From: CAVTPU01 sp963736695
GTDB taxonomy: Bacteria; Actinomycetota; Actinomycetes; Mycobacteriales; Micromonosporaceae
NCBI GenBank assembly: GCA_963736695.1
Contig: CAVTPU010000004.1
Span: 1,674,001 to 1,738,000, forward strand
Direction of reading: 5' to 3'
Length of the DNA stretch: 64,000 nt
Below are positions 43,201 through 51,621 of the stretch, in pieces (the first letter of the stretch is position 1; each line of letters starts with the position of its first letter). The translations under genes and the position numbers were made by a program. Below the pieces are notes generated by a model. It was not told the DNA's origin and searched no databases. It was given only the letters and a program-made list of their open reading frames with translations.

Positions 43201-43541
43201 TTCTTCTCCACCGCCGAGCCAGACAGCTTGCGGCCGGTGACCGTGGGGCTCGTCGCGGCGAAGCCGTTGACGTCACCGGCATAGGTGGTGAGCGGGTCGT
43301 AACCGAGCTTGATGACGACCTGGACGTCCTTGCTGTCCTTGCGGCCCAGCAGCGCGGGATCGGTCTTGGCGAGCCGGCTGGTCGGATTCTTCGTCGCCGA
43401 GATCCGACTCGCGACACTCAACGGCTTTGCGGTGAACTTCGAGTTTTCGGTGGCGTTTCCCGGCAGCGCGCTCACAACGAGCAATGCCGCCGGCACCAAG
43501 GCCACAGCGGCTGCCGCCGTGACCCATTTCGTTCGTTTCAC
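40212..43541 (-). CDS. Secreted S8 subtilisin-like serine protease
   Basis: A 1109-residue extracellular protease. Signal peptide 1-~31, an I9-type inhibitor propeptide (~70-175), then the S8 domain: Asp213 in GVLDTGAWPEHPSF, His294 in SNGHGTHTGSTSAG, oxyanion Asn near 395 in SAGNDGPG, and Ser609 in GTSMSSPHTAGSAVLIK. A protease-associated (PA) domain is inserted at about 430-545. The C-terminal 450 residues contain a fibronectin III-like region and a beta-rich domain with DVVCCTLPAIPSPSRPNNLLAPFWTDLDG. GTG start with GAGGGGA upstream. Tyrosine is mostly TAC here (12 of 18 by my count), unlike neighbouring genes, which fits high expression or acquisition. Confidence 0.93.
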   Translation of the reverse strand: MKRTKWVTAAAAVALVPAALLVVSALPGNATENSKFTAKPLSVASRISATKNPTSRLAKTDPALLGRKDSKDVQVVIKLGYDPLTTYAGDVNGFAATSPTVTGRKLSGSAVEKKYASHVTSVEDAFVAQLKKKVPAAKVGRSLQTVYGGIAASVPANKIADVLTIPGVVAVQSDALRKPLTDASASFIGATSLYPQLGGDAKAGKGVIFGVLDTGAWPEHPSFADKGLLSAPPAKADGTARACDFGDNPLTAATDVFACNNKLIGGKPFLQTYLADPGRAAAETYKTARDSNGHGTHTGSTSAGNKLASATVLGVERGPLNGIAPGAWVSVYKVCGAAGCFSSDSAAAVQQAILDGVSVINFSISGGVDPFTDPVELAFLDAYAAGVFVSASAGNDGPGASTANHLSPWVTTVAASTQKREFDSTLTVTSGADTATFHGASITSGVGPLPVVFASAAPYSDNLCTTPAAAGTFTGKIVACQRGGNARVDKGFNVKQGGAAGMILFNATLADIETDNHWLPTVHLADGTAFNTFATAHSGGFSATFTAGQKLTGAGDAMAAFSSRGPAGQFIKPDVTAPGVQILAGHTPTPETSAEGPQGEYFQAIAGTSMSSPHTAGSAVLIKALHPTWTPGQIKSALMTTATTNVVKEDLTTPADPFDLGAGRIALAPAGNPGLTFDETAARMAAIGGDPLQTLNLNIPSLNAPIMPGSITTTRVAKNVTTRSQSYRVTATAPAGSSITVSPTAFTVGAGKTVTLKITIKSTSPGQKFGQINLTPRTSGVPRLHLPVAFVSQQGSVKLASECAPTSVAMGGHSTCTITATNDSFADTTADLKTETGLRLPITGATGATKVHPFKVEKKGVALNGAIPGVPSIAAGDTPAGPDYLPLGSFGIPAEPVGDEDALNYNVPAFVFNGVTYTSLGITSNGYVVAGGATAEDVVCCTLPAIPSPSRPNNLLAPFWTDLDGTGAPGVRIGILGGGGSEWLVVEWNVFEWGTTSERHFQTWIGLGATQDISFAYDPAALPTAPADNAPFQVGAENVSGAGGAGLGLNVLPTQNQVITSSAPTAGGSVSYTVDVMGLLPGTGTVKTSLTSPAVAGTTIVTSTVDITK

Positions 43542-44097
43542 TCACGTCCCCTCTCGTGGACGATTCCCAGCCCGGTCGGACTCCCCCATAGGGTGGGTTG
43601 TCAAGGAATGCTGCGCGCACGTGCGCGACCAACGCCAAATTCTTCGCCGCGGCGAGTGCCCGACAACGAATGAGACGAGTACCTGACAGTAGCGTGAATA
43701 TCAGTCGCAGAGGAAGCCCTCAATCAATGAGACGATTTGCTCGTTTGTATGCTGATTGCAGGCGATGTGCGCACTGAGTCGCGCCGTTCGGTCGGTAAAT
43801 TTACCCCGATAGACGTAATCGGTCGAGCGCCTCGATTTGCGCCAAGACCTGTGCGAATAGGTCGGGTGAGAATGGCGGCGAAGAACATCAATGAGCCGAT
43901 CGTAGCGACTCCCTGAGATGGCAATCACATATTGCCATTGATTGCATTTTGATAGCGACGCGACCCACCATCGCACAGGGTGTTCACATGATCGCTCACG
44001 ACCACGAACGCGTGCCGCTGGTGACTCCCCGCGCCCGGCCCGTCGCCCACCGGCGACCAGTCATGGCGTCCCGCCCGACGCCAGCTAGTCTTCACAC
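43542..44097. other. Intergenic region, no clear gene
   Basis: A 556-base gap of lower GC between the subtilase and a membrane protein gene. It contains a perfect inverted repeat ATGGCAAT-CACAT-ATTGCCAT at 43918-43938, a possible operator. Overlapping minus-strand frames (43701-43976 and 43724-43924) lack a ribosome-binding site and any recognisable domain. Part of the region is presumably the long promoter of the subtilase. Confidence 0.5.
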
Positions 44098-44568
44098 ATG
44101 CGCAGAGTGTGCACACCTAGGTGGATCCTGGTGCACGTGGCGGCGGTCGCACTCATAACGAGCTTCCTCGGGATGGGCTGGTGGCAGGTCTTCCGAGCCG
44201 CCAACGGCAATCTCCGGTCGTTCGGTTACGCCGTCGAGTGGCCGGTCTTCGCCGGTTTCGTGATCTTCGTCTGGTTCCGTGAGGTGCGGAGCGTGCTGGC
44301 TGGCCCGGCGCCCACCGACCCGGCGACCCCGGCCGATGAACGACCGACGGCACTATCCGCCGATGACCCGTCGCCGGACGACGAGCCTCGCGCCTTGTTG
44401 CTGGCCCGCCGGCACCGGCTCAGTCTGCGCGAGGCGCCGACCGCCGACGACCAGGATCTCGACGCCTACAACCACTACCTCGCGTGGCTGGCGGCGAACC
44501 CGCACACGCCCATCGCGCACTATCCGGGCCAGGCCCGGACCGCCTCCGCCCGCGTCGCCCAGGAGTGA
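44098..44568 (+). CDS. Conserved actinobacterial membrane protein
   Basis: A 156-residue protein with two N-terminal helices (WILVHVAAVALITSFLGMGWWQVFRA and YAVEWPVFAGFVIFVWFREV) and an acidic cytoplasmic tail ending in a short conserved helix (DDQDLDAYNHYLAWLAANP). The helix pair with WWQVFRA resembles the N-terminal part of SURF1-like proteins, but the rest is not SURF1. It is 2 nt from the DUF3817 gene, a pairing I recall in actinobacteria near heme/oxidase genes. Function not defined. Confidence 0.75.
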   Translation: MRRVCTPRWILVHVAAVALITSFLGMGWWQVFRAANGNLRSFGYAVEWPVFAGFVIFVWFREVRSVLAGPAPTDPATPADERPTALSADDPSPDDEPRALLLARRHRLSLREAPTADDQDLDAYNHYLAWLAANPHTPIAHYPGQARTASARVAQE

Positions 44569-44570
44569 CC

Positions 44571-44939
44571 ATGTCCGCCGCACTCATCCGATTCCGCGTG
44601 ATCGCCTACATCGTCGGCGTCTTTCTGCTCATCCTCGCCGTCGGAATGCCACTGAAATACCTCGCCGACCAGCCTGTGGTCGTTGAGGTGATCGGCCCGA
44701 TCCACGGCTTCCTCTACATGGTCTATCTGGTGCTGGCGTTCAATCTCGCTGTACGGGCGAAGTGGTCTCTGCCCCGGACAGTGCTCATCCTGGCCGCCGG
44801 CACCGTGCCGGTGATGTCCTTCTTCGCGGAACGCCGGGTCACCCGGTGGATCACGGCACAGGGTCCCACCGAAGAGGTAATGGGTGGCGGCCCGCGCGCG
44901 GAGAGCGCCGTCGTCGGCCACGCACCCTCGGGGGAGTAA
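44571..44939 (+). CDS. DUF3817 membrane protein
   Basis: A 122-residue protein with three hydrophobic helices: FRVIAYIVGVFLLILAVGMPLKYL, IGPIHGFLYMVYLVLAFNLAV and RTVLILAAGTVPVMSFFAERRVTR. The IHGFLYMVYL and FFAERRV motifs are hallmarks of DUF3817. The ATG at 44571 directly follows the upstream stop, so translation is coupled. Function is unknown; homologues sit near cytochrome oxidase or heme genes. Confidence 0.88.
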   Translation: MSAALIRFRVIAYIVGVFLLILAVGMPLKYLADQPVVVEVIGPIHGFLYMVYLVLAFNLAVRAKWSLPRTVLILAAGTVPVMSFFAERRVTRWITAQGPTEEVMGGGPRAESAVVGHAPSGE

Positions 44940-45011
44940 CCCGCATAACCACCCGAGACCGCGGATCGGTGCGCCACCATGAATGGCGTCGACCGAAACG
45001 CGGAGGTGGCT

Positions 45012-46235
45012 ATGACAGCGTACGCGTCCAAGCGCCGCACGGCACTGACCGTCGCCGGCGTGTTGCTCGTCAGTCTGGCGACCCCCGCGTGCGGCATCTT
45101 CGACCCACCCTCGCACCAGGCGAAGTCGAATCCCACACCCGTCACACCGGCCACTCCGGTCACCGTCGCCCTCACCCCCGGCGATGGAGCCAAGAACGTG
45201 CCGATCTCCTCCGAGATCGGCCTGAAAGTCGGCGGTGGGCGCGTCAACGCGATCAGCCTCGTCACAGCGCGTGGCGCCCGCCCGGTCGCCGGAGCCATGC
45301 GCGACGACGGCACCTCGTGGGTCCCGGCGGCGCCTTTGGCCTACGCCACCGGATATGCCGCGACGGTCACCGCGGCCAACGCTGACGGCACCGTCTCACA
45401 GACCAGCACCACTCGTTTCACCACCATGCCCCGGCCGAACCGACAAACCTCGACCGGTCTCTATATGCAGTCGGGGCAGACCTATGGGGTGGCGCTGCCG
45501 GTCGTCATCGAGTTTGACCCGCCCGTCGCCGACGGGTCGCGCGCGAGTGTGCAGCGGCGCCTCTTCGTGCGCAGCAACCCCCCACAGCCTGGGGTGTGGC
45601 ATTGGACCGGCGGCAACCAGATCCTCTATCGGCCGCCGCGGTATTGGAAGCCGGGCACCACGATCACCGTGCGCGCCGCCCTCGCCGGGCAGCCCATGGG
45701 CGGCGGGTATTACGGCGACGTCGACCGCTCCGCCACCGCTCGGATCACCAACTCGAAGACCTACCTCGAGATCAGCAACAAAACCAAGCAGATGAAGGTC
45801 TTCGTCAAAGACAAGCTGGTACGCACGGTGCCGGTGAGCCTCGGCAAGTCGAGCACCCCGTCGTCGAGTGGGCACATGGTCGTCATGTCACACGACTATT
45901 CGACCCTGTTCGACACGACCCGGGAAGGTCCCGGCGGCTATCGGGTGTGGGTCAACTACGCCATGCGGCTGACCTGGGGCGGCGAGTTCATCCACGCGGC
46001 CCCCTGGTCCGAGGGCGACCAGGGCTATCGCAACGTCTCCCACGGCTGCGTCAACATCTCCTGGAGCAACGCGAAGTGGCTCTTCGGAGTAGCCCGAGTC
46101 GGCGACCCGGTGGTCGTCAAGGGAACCGGGATCGACCTGCCCGACGGCAATGGCTGGACCGCGTGGAACCAAACCTGGGCGAGCTATATCAAAGGGTCAG
46201 CTCTGCCTGTGCCGCCCGCCCTCGCCCGCGGCTGA
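45012..46235 (+). CDS. L,D-transpeptidase with Ig-like domains
   Basis: A 407-residue cell-wall enzyme that forms 3-3 peptidoglycan crosslinks. Signal with possible lipid-anchor cysteine (SLATPACG, Cys27), two Ig-like domains (about 50-135 and 145-245) as in LdtMt2, then the YkuD catalytic domain: His328 in GGEFIHAAPWS and the nucleophile Cys346 with His344 in VSHGCVNIS. GGAGG precedes ATG 45012. A strong 21-bp terminator lies 20 bp after the stop, followed by tRNA-His on the other strand. Confidence 0.94.
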   Translation: MTAYASKRRTALTVAGVLLVSLATPACGIFDPPSHQAKSNPTPVTPATPVTVALTPGDGAKNVPISSEIGLKVGGGRVNAISLVTARGARPVAGAMRDDGTSWVPAAPLAYATGYAATVTAANADGTVSQTSTTRFTTMPRPNRQTSTGLYMQSGQTYGVALPVVIEFDPPVADGSRASVQRRLFVRSNPPQPGVWHWTGGNQILYRPPRYWKPGTTITVRAALAGQPMGGGYYGDVDRSATARITNSKTYLEISNKTKQMKVFVKDKLVRTVPVSLGKSSTPSSSGHMVVMSHDYSTLFDTTREGPGGYRVWVNYAMRLTWGGEFIHAAPWSEGDQGYRNVSHGCVNISWSNAKWLFGVARVGDPVVVKGTGIDLPDGNGWTAWNQTWASYIKGSALPVPPALARG

Positions 46236-46255
46236 GTCTCCCCTACCAGCCCCCT

Positions 46256-46301
46256 AAACGCAGGTCAGGCCCGGTCTCACGACCGGGCCTGACCTGCGTT
46301 T
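46256..46301. terminator. Terminator after L,D-transpeptidase
   Basis: Perfect 21-bp arms beginning AAACGCAGGTCAGGCCCGGT with a 4-nt TCAC loop, ending GCGTTT. It faces both the transpeptidase gene and the tRNA-His gene and probably serves both. Confidence 0.85.
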
Positions 46302-46319
46302 ATGAAGATCGAACTACAG

Positions 46320-46393
46320 GGTGACTGAAGGGACTTGAACCCTCGGCACCCGGGACCACAACCCGGTGCTCTACCAGCTGAGCTACAGCCACC
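46320..46393 (-). tRNA. tRNA-His (GTG)
   Basis: Complete cloverleaf on the minus strand: acceptor GTGGCTG/CAGTCAC, D arm GCTC-AGCTGGTA-GAGC, anticodon stem CCGGG/CCCGG with loop TTGTGGT (anticodon GTG), T arm with GGTTCAAGTCC. The extra 5' G opposite C73 expected for tRNA-His is present at 46393. CCA is not encoded. Confidence 0.96.
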
Positions 46394-46468
46394 ATCGCGA
46401 TGAACGCTTGACTATGATAGCCGCAACCGGACGAGTTAGCACACCGGGTTATCCGCAACCCGCAGATG

Positions 46469-47080
46469 TCAGTTGACCGGCCGTTGCGCACACACCTCGG
46501 CCGCGATCCCCTTGGCCGTCTCGACGTCCGGTCCGGGCTGCGGCACGAACACCGACCGGCGGTAATACTCCAGCTCCCGGATGCTCTCCTGGATGTCGGC
46601 GAGCGCCCGGTGCGCGAGGCCTTTGGCCGGCTGCCCGAAGTAGGTGCGCGGATACCACCGCCGGCAGAGTTCCTTGATCGACGACACGTCGATCATGCGG
46701 TAGTGCAGGTGCGCGTCGAGGCGAGGCATGTCGCGGGCGAGGAAACCGCGGTCCGTGGCGATGGAGTTGCCGCACAGTGGCGCCGTCCGGGGGTCCTTCA
46801 CCAGACTCGTCACGTACGACATGATCATGTCTTCGGCTTCGGCGAGGGTGACGGTCGACGCGCGGACCGCGTCGGTGAGGCCCGACTTGTCGTGCATCTC
46901 GCGCACGATCTCCACCATGCCGCCGAGCAGGCTCTCGTCGGCATGGATCACCACGTCGACGCCGTCGCCGAGCACGTTGAGGTCGGGGTCGGTGATGAGC
47001 ACCGCGACCTCGATGAGAGCGTCTCGACCAAGATCGAGGCCGGTCATTTCGCAGTCGATCCACACCAGGAGATCATTCAC
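46469..47080 (-). CDS. orn: Oligoribonuclease
   Basis: A 203-residue DEDDh 3'-5' exonuclease that degrades di- to pentaribonucleotides, including pGpG from c-di-GMP turnover. Motifs: VWIDCEMTGLDLGRDALIEVAVLITD (Exo I), GNSIATDRGFLARDMPRL (Exo II), YRMIDVSSIKELCRRWYP and HRALADIQESI (Exo III with His and Asp). The gene follows tRNA-His, a usual actinomycete neighbourhood. Cytoplasmic, essential in many species. Confidence 0.97.
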   Translation of the reverse strand: MNDLLVWIDCEMTGLDLGRDALIEVAVLITDPDLNVLGDGVDVVIHADESLLGGMVEIVREMHDKSGLTDAVRASTVTLAEAEDMIMSYVTSLVKDPRTAPLCGNSIATDRGFLARDMPRLDAHLHYRMIDVSSIKELCRRWYPRTYFGQPAKGLAHRALADIQESIRELEYYRRSVFVPQPGPDVETAKGIAAEVCAQRPVN

Positions 47081-47184
47081 GCCGCTCAGCCTAGCGGGAC
47101 GGACCGACGTCGAGGGGGACCATCGCCCGCACGCCTGGCGGAGGCATCGGCGTGCGCGATCGAATCTCGACTAAGGTGACCGCC

Positions 47185-48483
47185 GTGCAGCAGCGTCGGA
47201 AAAGCCTCGAGACGACCAGCGTCGACACTCGCGCGACCGCCACCCGAGTCGGTGTGCTGTCGCTCGTCGTGGTGCTCGCCGCCGCCGGACACGCCTGGTA
47301 TGGCAACCGCCAAAGGTTCTTCGACCTGCGGATCTATCGCAGCGCGATGCTCTGGTGGGAGAACGGGCACCCGCTGTATTCGTTCAGCCAGCCTGACAAG
47401 ACCCAGGGGCACCTGGAGTTCACCTATCCCCCGTTCGGCGCCTATCTGTTGCGTCCCCTGGCCTGGTTGAGCTGGTCGCAAGCCGTCGTCGCCTTCAGCG
47501 TCGTCGCCGTGGTCGCCTTCGGCGCGTCGATGTGGTGGCTGCTGCGACCGGTCGCGGACGCCATCGGTGAACCCCGCTGGTTCGTCATGGGCGTCGGCTG
47601 TGTGCTCGCCACCGGCCTGGAACCGATCCGTGAAGCGTTCACGATGGGCCAGGTCAACTTCGTCCTGTGGGCGTTGGTGCTCGCCGATCTGCTGGTGCTC
47701 GCCCCACGGGCGAGCCGGTGGACCGGGGTCGGCATCGGCCTCGCCACCGCGATCAAACTGGTTCCCGGCGTCTTCATCCTCTACCTGATGGTGACCCGTC
47801 GCTGGCGAGCCGCGGCGGTCGCCGCCGGCACGGCCGCCACCGTGACACTGCTCGCCGCAGCCGGATCGCCGGACCAGTCGTGGTTTTTCTGGACCCGCAA
47901 GGTGCTGCACTCCGACGGGGTTGGCCAACTCGCGTACGCGTTCAATCAGTCCGCGATGGGCGTCATAGCGCGGGCTGTCGCGCCGGCCCAGCCCTCGACG
48001 TTCGCCTGGTTGGCGCTGGCGCTGCCGCTGCTCGGATTCGGGCTGTGGCGGGCCGCCCGCGCCGCCGGAGCCGGCGACGAGGTGACTGGTCTGACGCTCG
48101 CCGGGATCGCCGGCAGCCTCGCCAGCCCCGTCACGTGGGCCCATCACATCTTCTGGTTCGTGCCCGCACTCATCGTTCTCGTCACCCGCGTGCGGCTCGA
48201 GCCCGGCTCGAGGCTCACCCGACTGTGGTGGCCGGCGACCCTCTATCTCACGGTGACGGTGAGCCTGGTCGCGTTGTATGACAACCATCTCAAGGCCCAC
48301 CCCAACCCGTGGACTCTAGTGCTCGCGAGCTGGGACGTCATCATCATGGTGGCGCTGTTGGTGACCCTGCCCGTGGACCGGCCGGCCGTGCCAGCACCGG
48401 CCGGAGTCGAACCGGCCACGCCCGCCGCATCGGTCGGGGCAGCTCCCGCCGACGCGGGGCCGACCCCGGTCAGCGCTCCTTGA
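47185..48483 (+). CDS. GT87/DUF2029 family polyprenol-dependent glycosyltransferase
   Basis: A 432-residue integral membrane GT-C enzyme with about ten helices. The first periplasmic loop carries the catalytic region FFDLRIYRSAMLWWENGHPLYSFSQPDKTQGHLEFTYPPFGAYLL, typical of GT87 mannosyltransferases that build arabinomannan or phosphatidylinositol mannosides. HHIFWFVPALIVLV lies in a later helix pair. An Ala/Pro tail ends the protein. GTG 47185 has AAGGTG upstream; a GTG at 47152 would add 11 residues. Its 3' end overlaps the convergent copper gene by 14 bp. Confidence 0.85.
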   Translation: MQQRRKSLETTSVDTRATATRVGVLSLVVVLAAAGHAWYGNRQRFFDLRIYRSAMLWWENGHPLYSFSQPDKTQGHLEFTYPPFGAYLLRPLAWLSWSQAVVAFSVVAVVAFGASMWWLLRPVADAIGEPRWFVMGVGCVLATGLEPIREAFTMGQVNFVLWALVLADLLVLAPRASRWTGVGIGLATAIKLVPGVFILYLMVTRRWRAAAVAAGTAATVTLLAAAGSPDQSWFFWTRKVLHSDGVGQLAYAFNQSAMGVIARAVAPAQPSTFAWLALALPLLGFGLWRAARAAGAGDEVTGLTLAGIAGSLASPVTWAHHIFWFVPALIVLVTRVRLEPGSRLTRLWWPATLYLTVTVSLVALYDNHLKAHPNPWTLVLASWDVIIMVALLVTLPVDRPAVPAPAGVEPATPAASVGAAPADAGPTPVSAP

Positions 48484-50284
48484 CGAGAACGTCCATGGCG
48501 ACCGTCGCCTGGTCGGTTTCGCTGGTGCGCAGCGTGAACGCGAACCGCCACAACCCTGGCGCGGGCAGGTCGATGATGGCGTTGGCGTGGTCGCCGGTGA
48601 GTGGCACCACGTCGGCGTCGATCGGTTCGAGGTCCTGGCTCGGCAGTGCGGCCCGCACCCGCCACTGCTTGACGTCGGCGAGCCGGCCTTCGGGCGTGGA
48701 GACATAGAGCCGAATCTCGTTGGAACCGGTCATCGCCGGCTCGACCTCGACCGAGAGGCTGAAGAGGTAGTTGTTGAGCACGGCCGTCTGCACGCGAGCC
48801 TCGGCCGGGTTCACCACACGCGCCGGCGTGGTCTGCACGAGGACGGCGGCGAGCGCGAGCACGACGATCCCGCAGACCGCCTCGACGATGACCGTTCGAC
48901 GCAACCGCCCGGCGATCGAGGCGGTGTCGAGGGGACCCGTGCCGCCTGGCGTCGCGGTGGTGTCGGCGCTCGCCGGTTTCGCCGGAGCCGCGGCCGACAT
49001 CGCGGGCACGCTGCTCAGCGTCGCGGCCCGAGACTCCACCGTCGCGAGTGCCAGACTCGCCTGGGTGACCAGTCGCCTGGCGACGAAAGCGACCGCGAGA
49101 AGCGCGAGTGTCAGGCCTAGCTTCGCCAGCAGGAGCTGACCGTAGGGGGCCTTGATCAGCGCAGCGAAGGAGCCGACCTGCACGACGGTGTGCACGACGC
49201 CAGTGAGGAGCATCACCGCGACGGCATAGGTCGCCCACCTCGACCAGACCACCCCGATGGCGCCGAGTTCGGTTGGGGTGACGCGGGGCAGCAGGAAGAC
49301 CGCCAGCATGATCAACCCGCCGAGCCAGACCGCCGCGGCGCCGAGGTGGAGCATGTCGGCAGCGACCGTGAGAGTCGGTGACGGAGTCGCCCCGGGATGT
49401 CCGGCAACCGACCACGTGCCGACGCCGATCACACCGAGCACCCCCAGCAGCACCCGATCGGCCCCCCATCCCCGGCCCCGAATCACCGACCGAAACAGCA
49501 CCAGGGCGCTGGCGAGCACGCCGAGACGAATGAGGTGCGCCGCACCATATTGGCTAGCGACGACGTCCCGAAAGCCCTCCGAGGTGATCGCGCCGAGCCC
49601 GCCGCCAGCGACATAGGGAACCTGGAGGAGGAGTTCGGCGATGGCCGAGACCGCGATCGCGGCCGCGCCGATGCGGCTGGCGAGGGCAGGACCACTGCGA
49701 TCGAGCCGCTGTGGCCACAGTGACGCGAGCACGAACACCGAGCCGATGAGCAGAACCAGGCCGGCGAAACCGAGCCACCGCGCGACCGGGAAGAGCACCG
49801 AGACGGCCGTGCTCGGCGCCTCGTCGGCCCCATCAAACGACGGTGGCCCGTTGGGCGACGGCGCACCGACGGAATAGGTGAAGGTGCCGGAGACCGGATG
49901 ATTGTCGGCTGACGCCACCCGGAACGTCACCAGATAGGTGCCCCTGGGCGCGTTGCCCAGCATCGGGATCAACAGCTGCTTGTCGGCGACCCGTGGGGAG
50001 CCGGTGTCCGCGCGCTCACCATCGGGTCCGATCACCCGAACCTTGCCGGAGACGGGACGAACCTGCTCGGTGAAGGTCAACGCGACCTGGCCCGGAGCGG
50101 TCGGAACGACCGCGCCTTTGGCTGGATTGGAGCTGACCAAGGCGGCGTGCGCCTGCGCGGGGCTCGCGGGCCACGCGACGCTCGTCAGCACGGCGACGAT
50201 CGCGACGAACAGAGCAGCGGCCAGGCGCCGAGGGATGGCGAGAGTCACGCACGCCATCATGCCGCGCCGGACGCCGAAGGTCAC
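48470..50284 (-). CDS. CopC-CopD (YcnJ-type) copper transport protein
   Basis: A 604-residue fusion. A signal ends SPAQA, the mature CopC domain starts HAALVSSNPAKGAVVPTAPGQVALTF with the copper-ligand first histidine and ADNHPVSGTFTYSV; then the eight-helix CopD domain (~165-400; GHPGATPSPTLTVAADMLHLGAAAVWLGGLIMLAVF), a linker and a C-terminal periplasmic beta domain after another helix. Functions in copper uptake. It lies 10 nt after an anti-sigma factor gene in the same direction, so it may belong to that sigma factor's regulon. GTG 50284 is the tentative start; ATG 50260/50257 are alternatives. Confidence 0.9.
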   Translation of the reverse strand: MTFGVRRGMMACVTLAIPRRLAAALFVAIVAVLTSVAWPASPAQAHAALVSSNPAKGAVVPTAPGQVALTFTEQVRPVSGKVRVIGPDGERADTGSPRVADKQLLIPMLGNAPRGTYLVTFRVASADNHPVSGTFTYSVGAPSPNGPPSFDGADEAPSTAVSVLFPVARWLGFAGLVLLIGSVFVLASLWPQRLDRSGPALASRIGAAAIAVSAIAELLLQVPYVAGGGLGAITSEGFRDVVASQYGAAHLIRLGVLASALVLFRSVIRGRGWGADRVLLGVLGVIGVGTWSVAGHPGATPSPTLTVAADMLHLGAAAVWLGGLIMLAVFLLPRVTPTELGAIGVVWSRWATYAVAVMLLTGVVHTVVQVGSFAALIKAPYGQLLLAKLGLTLALLAVAFVARRLVTQASLALATVESRAATLSSVPAMSAAAPAKPASADTTATPGGTGPLDTASIAGRLRRTVIVEAVCGIVVLALAAVLVQTTPARVVNPAEARVQTAVLNNYLFSLSVEVEPAMTGSNEIRLYVSTPEGRLADVKQWRVRAALPSQDLEPIDADVVPLTGDHANAIIDLPAPGLWRFAFTLRTSETDQATVAMDVLVKER

Positions 50285-50294
50285 GTCACCGTAG

Positions 50295-50915
50295 TCAGGC
50301 CGTTACCGCACGAACCGTCGGCGTGCGCGCCAACGACCACACCGCCAGCGCCTGCACGACGACGAGCATGTGCCGGGCCACCCGGCTCAGGCTCACCGCG
50401 CCGTCCATGATGTCGAGCGCGCTCGCCGAGGCGAAACAGAACACAAGTGTGATGACGACCGGCGCGAAGAACCGGGCGTGGTCGGGATAACAGGCCGACA
50501 GCAGCAGGCCGACCGCGAGCGCGATCTCCAACGCCGCCACCTCCCGGCCCGCGTGCGCCTCGTGTCCCACATCGCCGAGCAGTGTCGGCACCGCGAGCAT
50601 GAGCTGGATCACCGCGAGGAATCCGAGCACCCACCGCAGGCCGGACCGGACCGGACCGGCGGAGAGCACTCCGGCGAATCTCCGCCTGGGGACGTCGACG
50701 CCCTGCGCCTGGACGGCGGCGAGAATGGCCGCGGTGAGATCGGGCACGGCGACCGCCTGCACTCGGACCGTGCGGGTGATCCGTTGCGCCTCGGTGAGCC
50801 AGATCGTGCAGGAGTCGCAACCGCCGAGGTGGCGGGTGACCTCGGTCTCGGCCAGCGTCATGGGCTCGCCGTCGAGCCGAGCCGACAGCGCTATCCGAAA
50901 GTCGTCGCATCGCAT
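50295..50915 (-). CDS. Anti-sigma factor with zf-HC2 (ZAS) domain
   Basis: A 206-residue membrane anti-sigma factor. The N-terminal zinc anti-sigma motif is MRCDDFRIALSARLDGEPMTLAETEVTRHLGGCDSCTIWL (H-x3-C-x2-C with an earlier Cys), followed by helices and about four membrane segments (WVLGFLAVIQLMLAVPTLL, ALEIALAVGLLLSACY, FAPVVITLVFCFASASALDI). The divergent ECF sigma gene starts 85 bp away, so this should hold that factor at the membrane. ATG 50915 is chosen by family length; an in-frame GTG is at 50936. Confidence 0.88.
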   Translation of the reverse strand: MRCDDFRIALSARLDGEPMTLAETEVTRHLGGCDSCTIWLTEAQRITRTVRVQAVAVPDLTAAILAAVQAQGVDVPRRRFAGVLSAGPVRSGLRWVLGFLAVIQLMLAVPTLLGDVGHEAHAGREVAALEIALAVGLLLSACYPDHARFFAPVVITLVFCFASASALDIMDGAVSLSRVARHMLVVVQALAVWSLARTPTVRAVTA

Positions 50916-50999
50916 GCACTGATAGTCGCGCCACACCCCTGGCTCAGTTCCGTGGGGTGACTCGACCAGCGGGCTCGATGTCGCTTAGCATCGTGCGTC

Positions 51000-51563
51000 G
51001 TGACCCCTGACGGCCCGATCGGTGAGACGCGCATCGATGAATCGACTCGGTGGGCGCTGGCCGCGCAGCAGGGTGAGCCGACGGCGGCGGCGGCCTTCAT
51101 CCGCTGCACTCAGGTGGAGGTGTGGCGGTTTGTCGCGGCGCTCGTCGACACGGGAGCGGCCGACGACCTTACCCAGGAGACCTATCTGAGAGCGTTTCGG
51201 GCACTGCCGGCATTCGAAGGGCGGTCCAGTGCCCGTACGTGGTTGTTTGGTATCGCCCGGCGGGTCTGTGCGGATCACCTGCGCACCGTCGTGCGCCAGC
51301 GGCGCCTCACCGAGCGCGCGATGGCAATGCAGGACCCGGCCGACCGGATCAGTGGCGACGCGTCGGGGGCGATCGCCGCCACGCAACTGCTCGATCAGCT
51401 CGGCGATGCCCAGCGGGAGGCGTTCGTGCTGACCCAGATGCTCGGGTTGTCCTATGACGAGGCGGCGCAGTGTCTGCGGGTGCCGATCGGCACAATCCGG
51501 TCACGGGTCTTCCGCGCCCGGTCTGAGCTCGTGGCGCTCGTGCACCAGGCGCTCGCGAGCTGA
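51000..51563 (+). CDS. ECF sigma factor (SigC-like)
   Basis: A 187-residue ECF sigma factor. Region 2 is FIRCTQVEVWRFVAALVDTGAADDLTQETYLRAFRALPAFEGRSSARTWLFGIARRVCADHL; region 4 is LLDQLGDAQREAFVLTQMLGLSYDEAAQCLRVPIGTIRSRVFRARSELVAL. It closely recalls mycobacterial SigC, which is linked to copper acquisition; the divergent anti-sigma and copper CopC-CopD genes agree with this. GTG start at 51000 with a weak ribosome-binding site. Confidence 0.9.
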   Translation: MTPDGPIGETRIDESTRWALAAQQGEPTAAAAFIRCTQVEVWRFVAALVDTGAADDLTQETYLRAFRALPAFEGRSSARTWLFGIARRVCADHLRTVVRQRRLTERAMAMQDPADRISGDASGAIAATQLLDQLGDAQREAFVLTQMLGLSYDEAAQCLRVPIGTIRSRVFRARSELVALVHQALAS

Positions 51564-51621
51564 GCCAATGTCGGCGTGCGGTGACTGTTCGATCGACCGA
51601 GTCACGGGCACACTAGGACCC

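Noticed and set aside
43701..43976. 91-codon minus-strand frame
   Set aside because: Low coding character, no ribosome-binding site, overlaps another equally poor frame.
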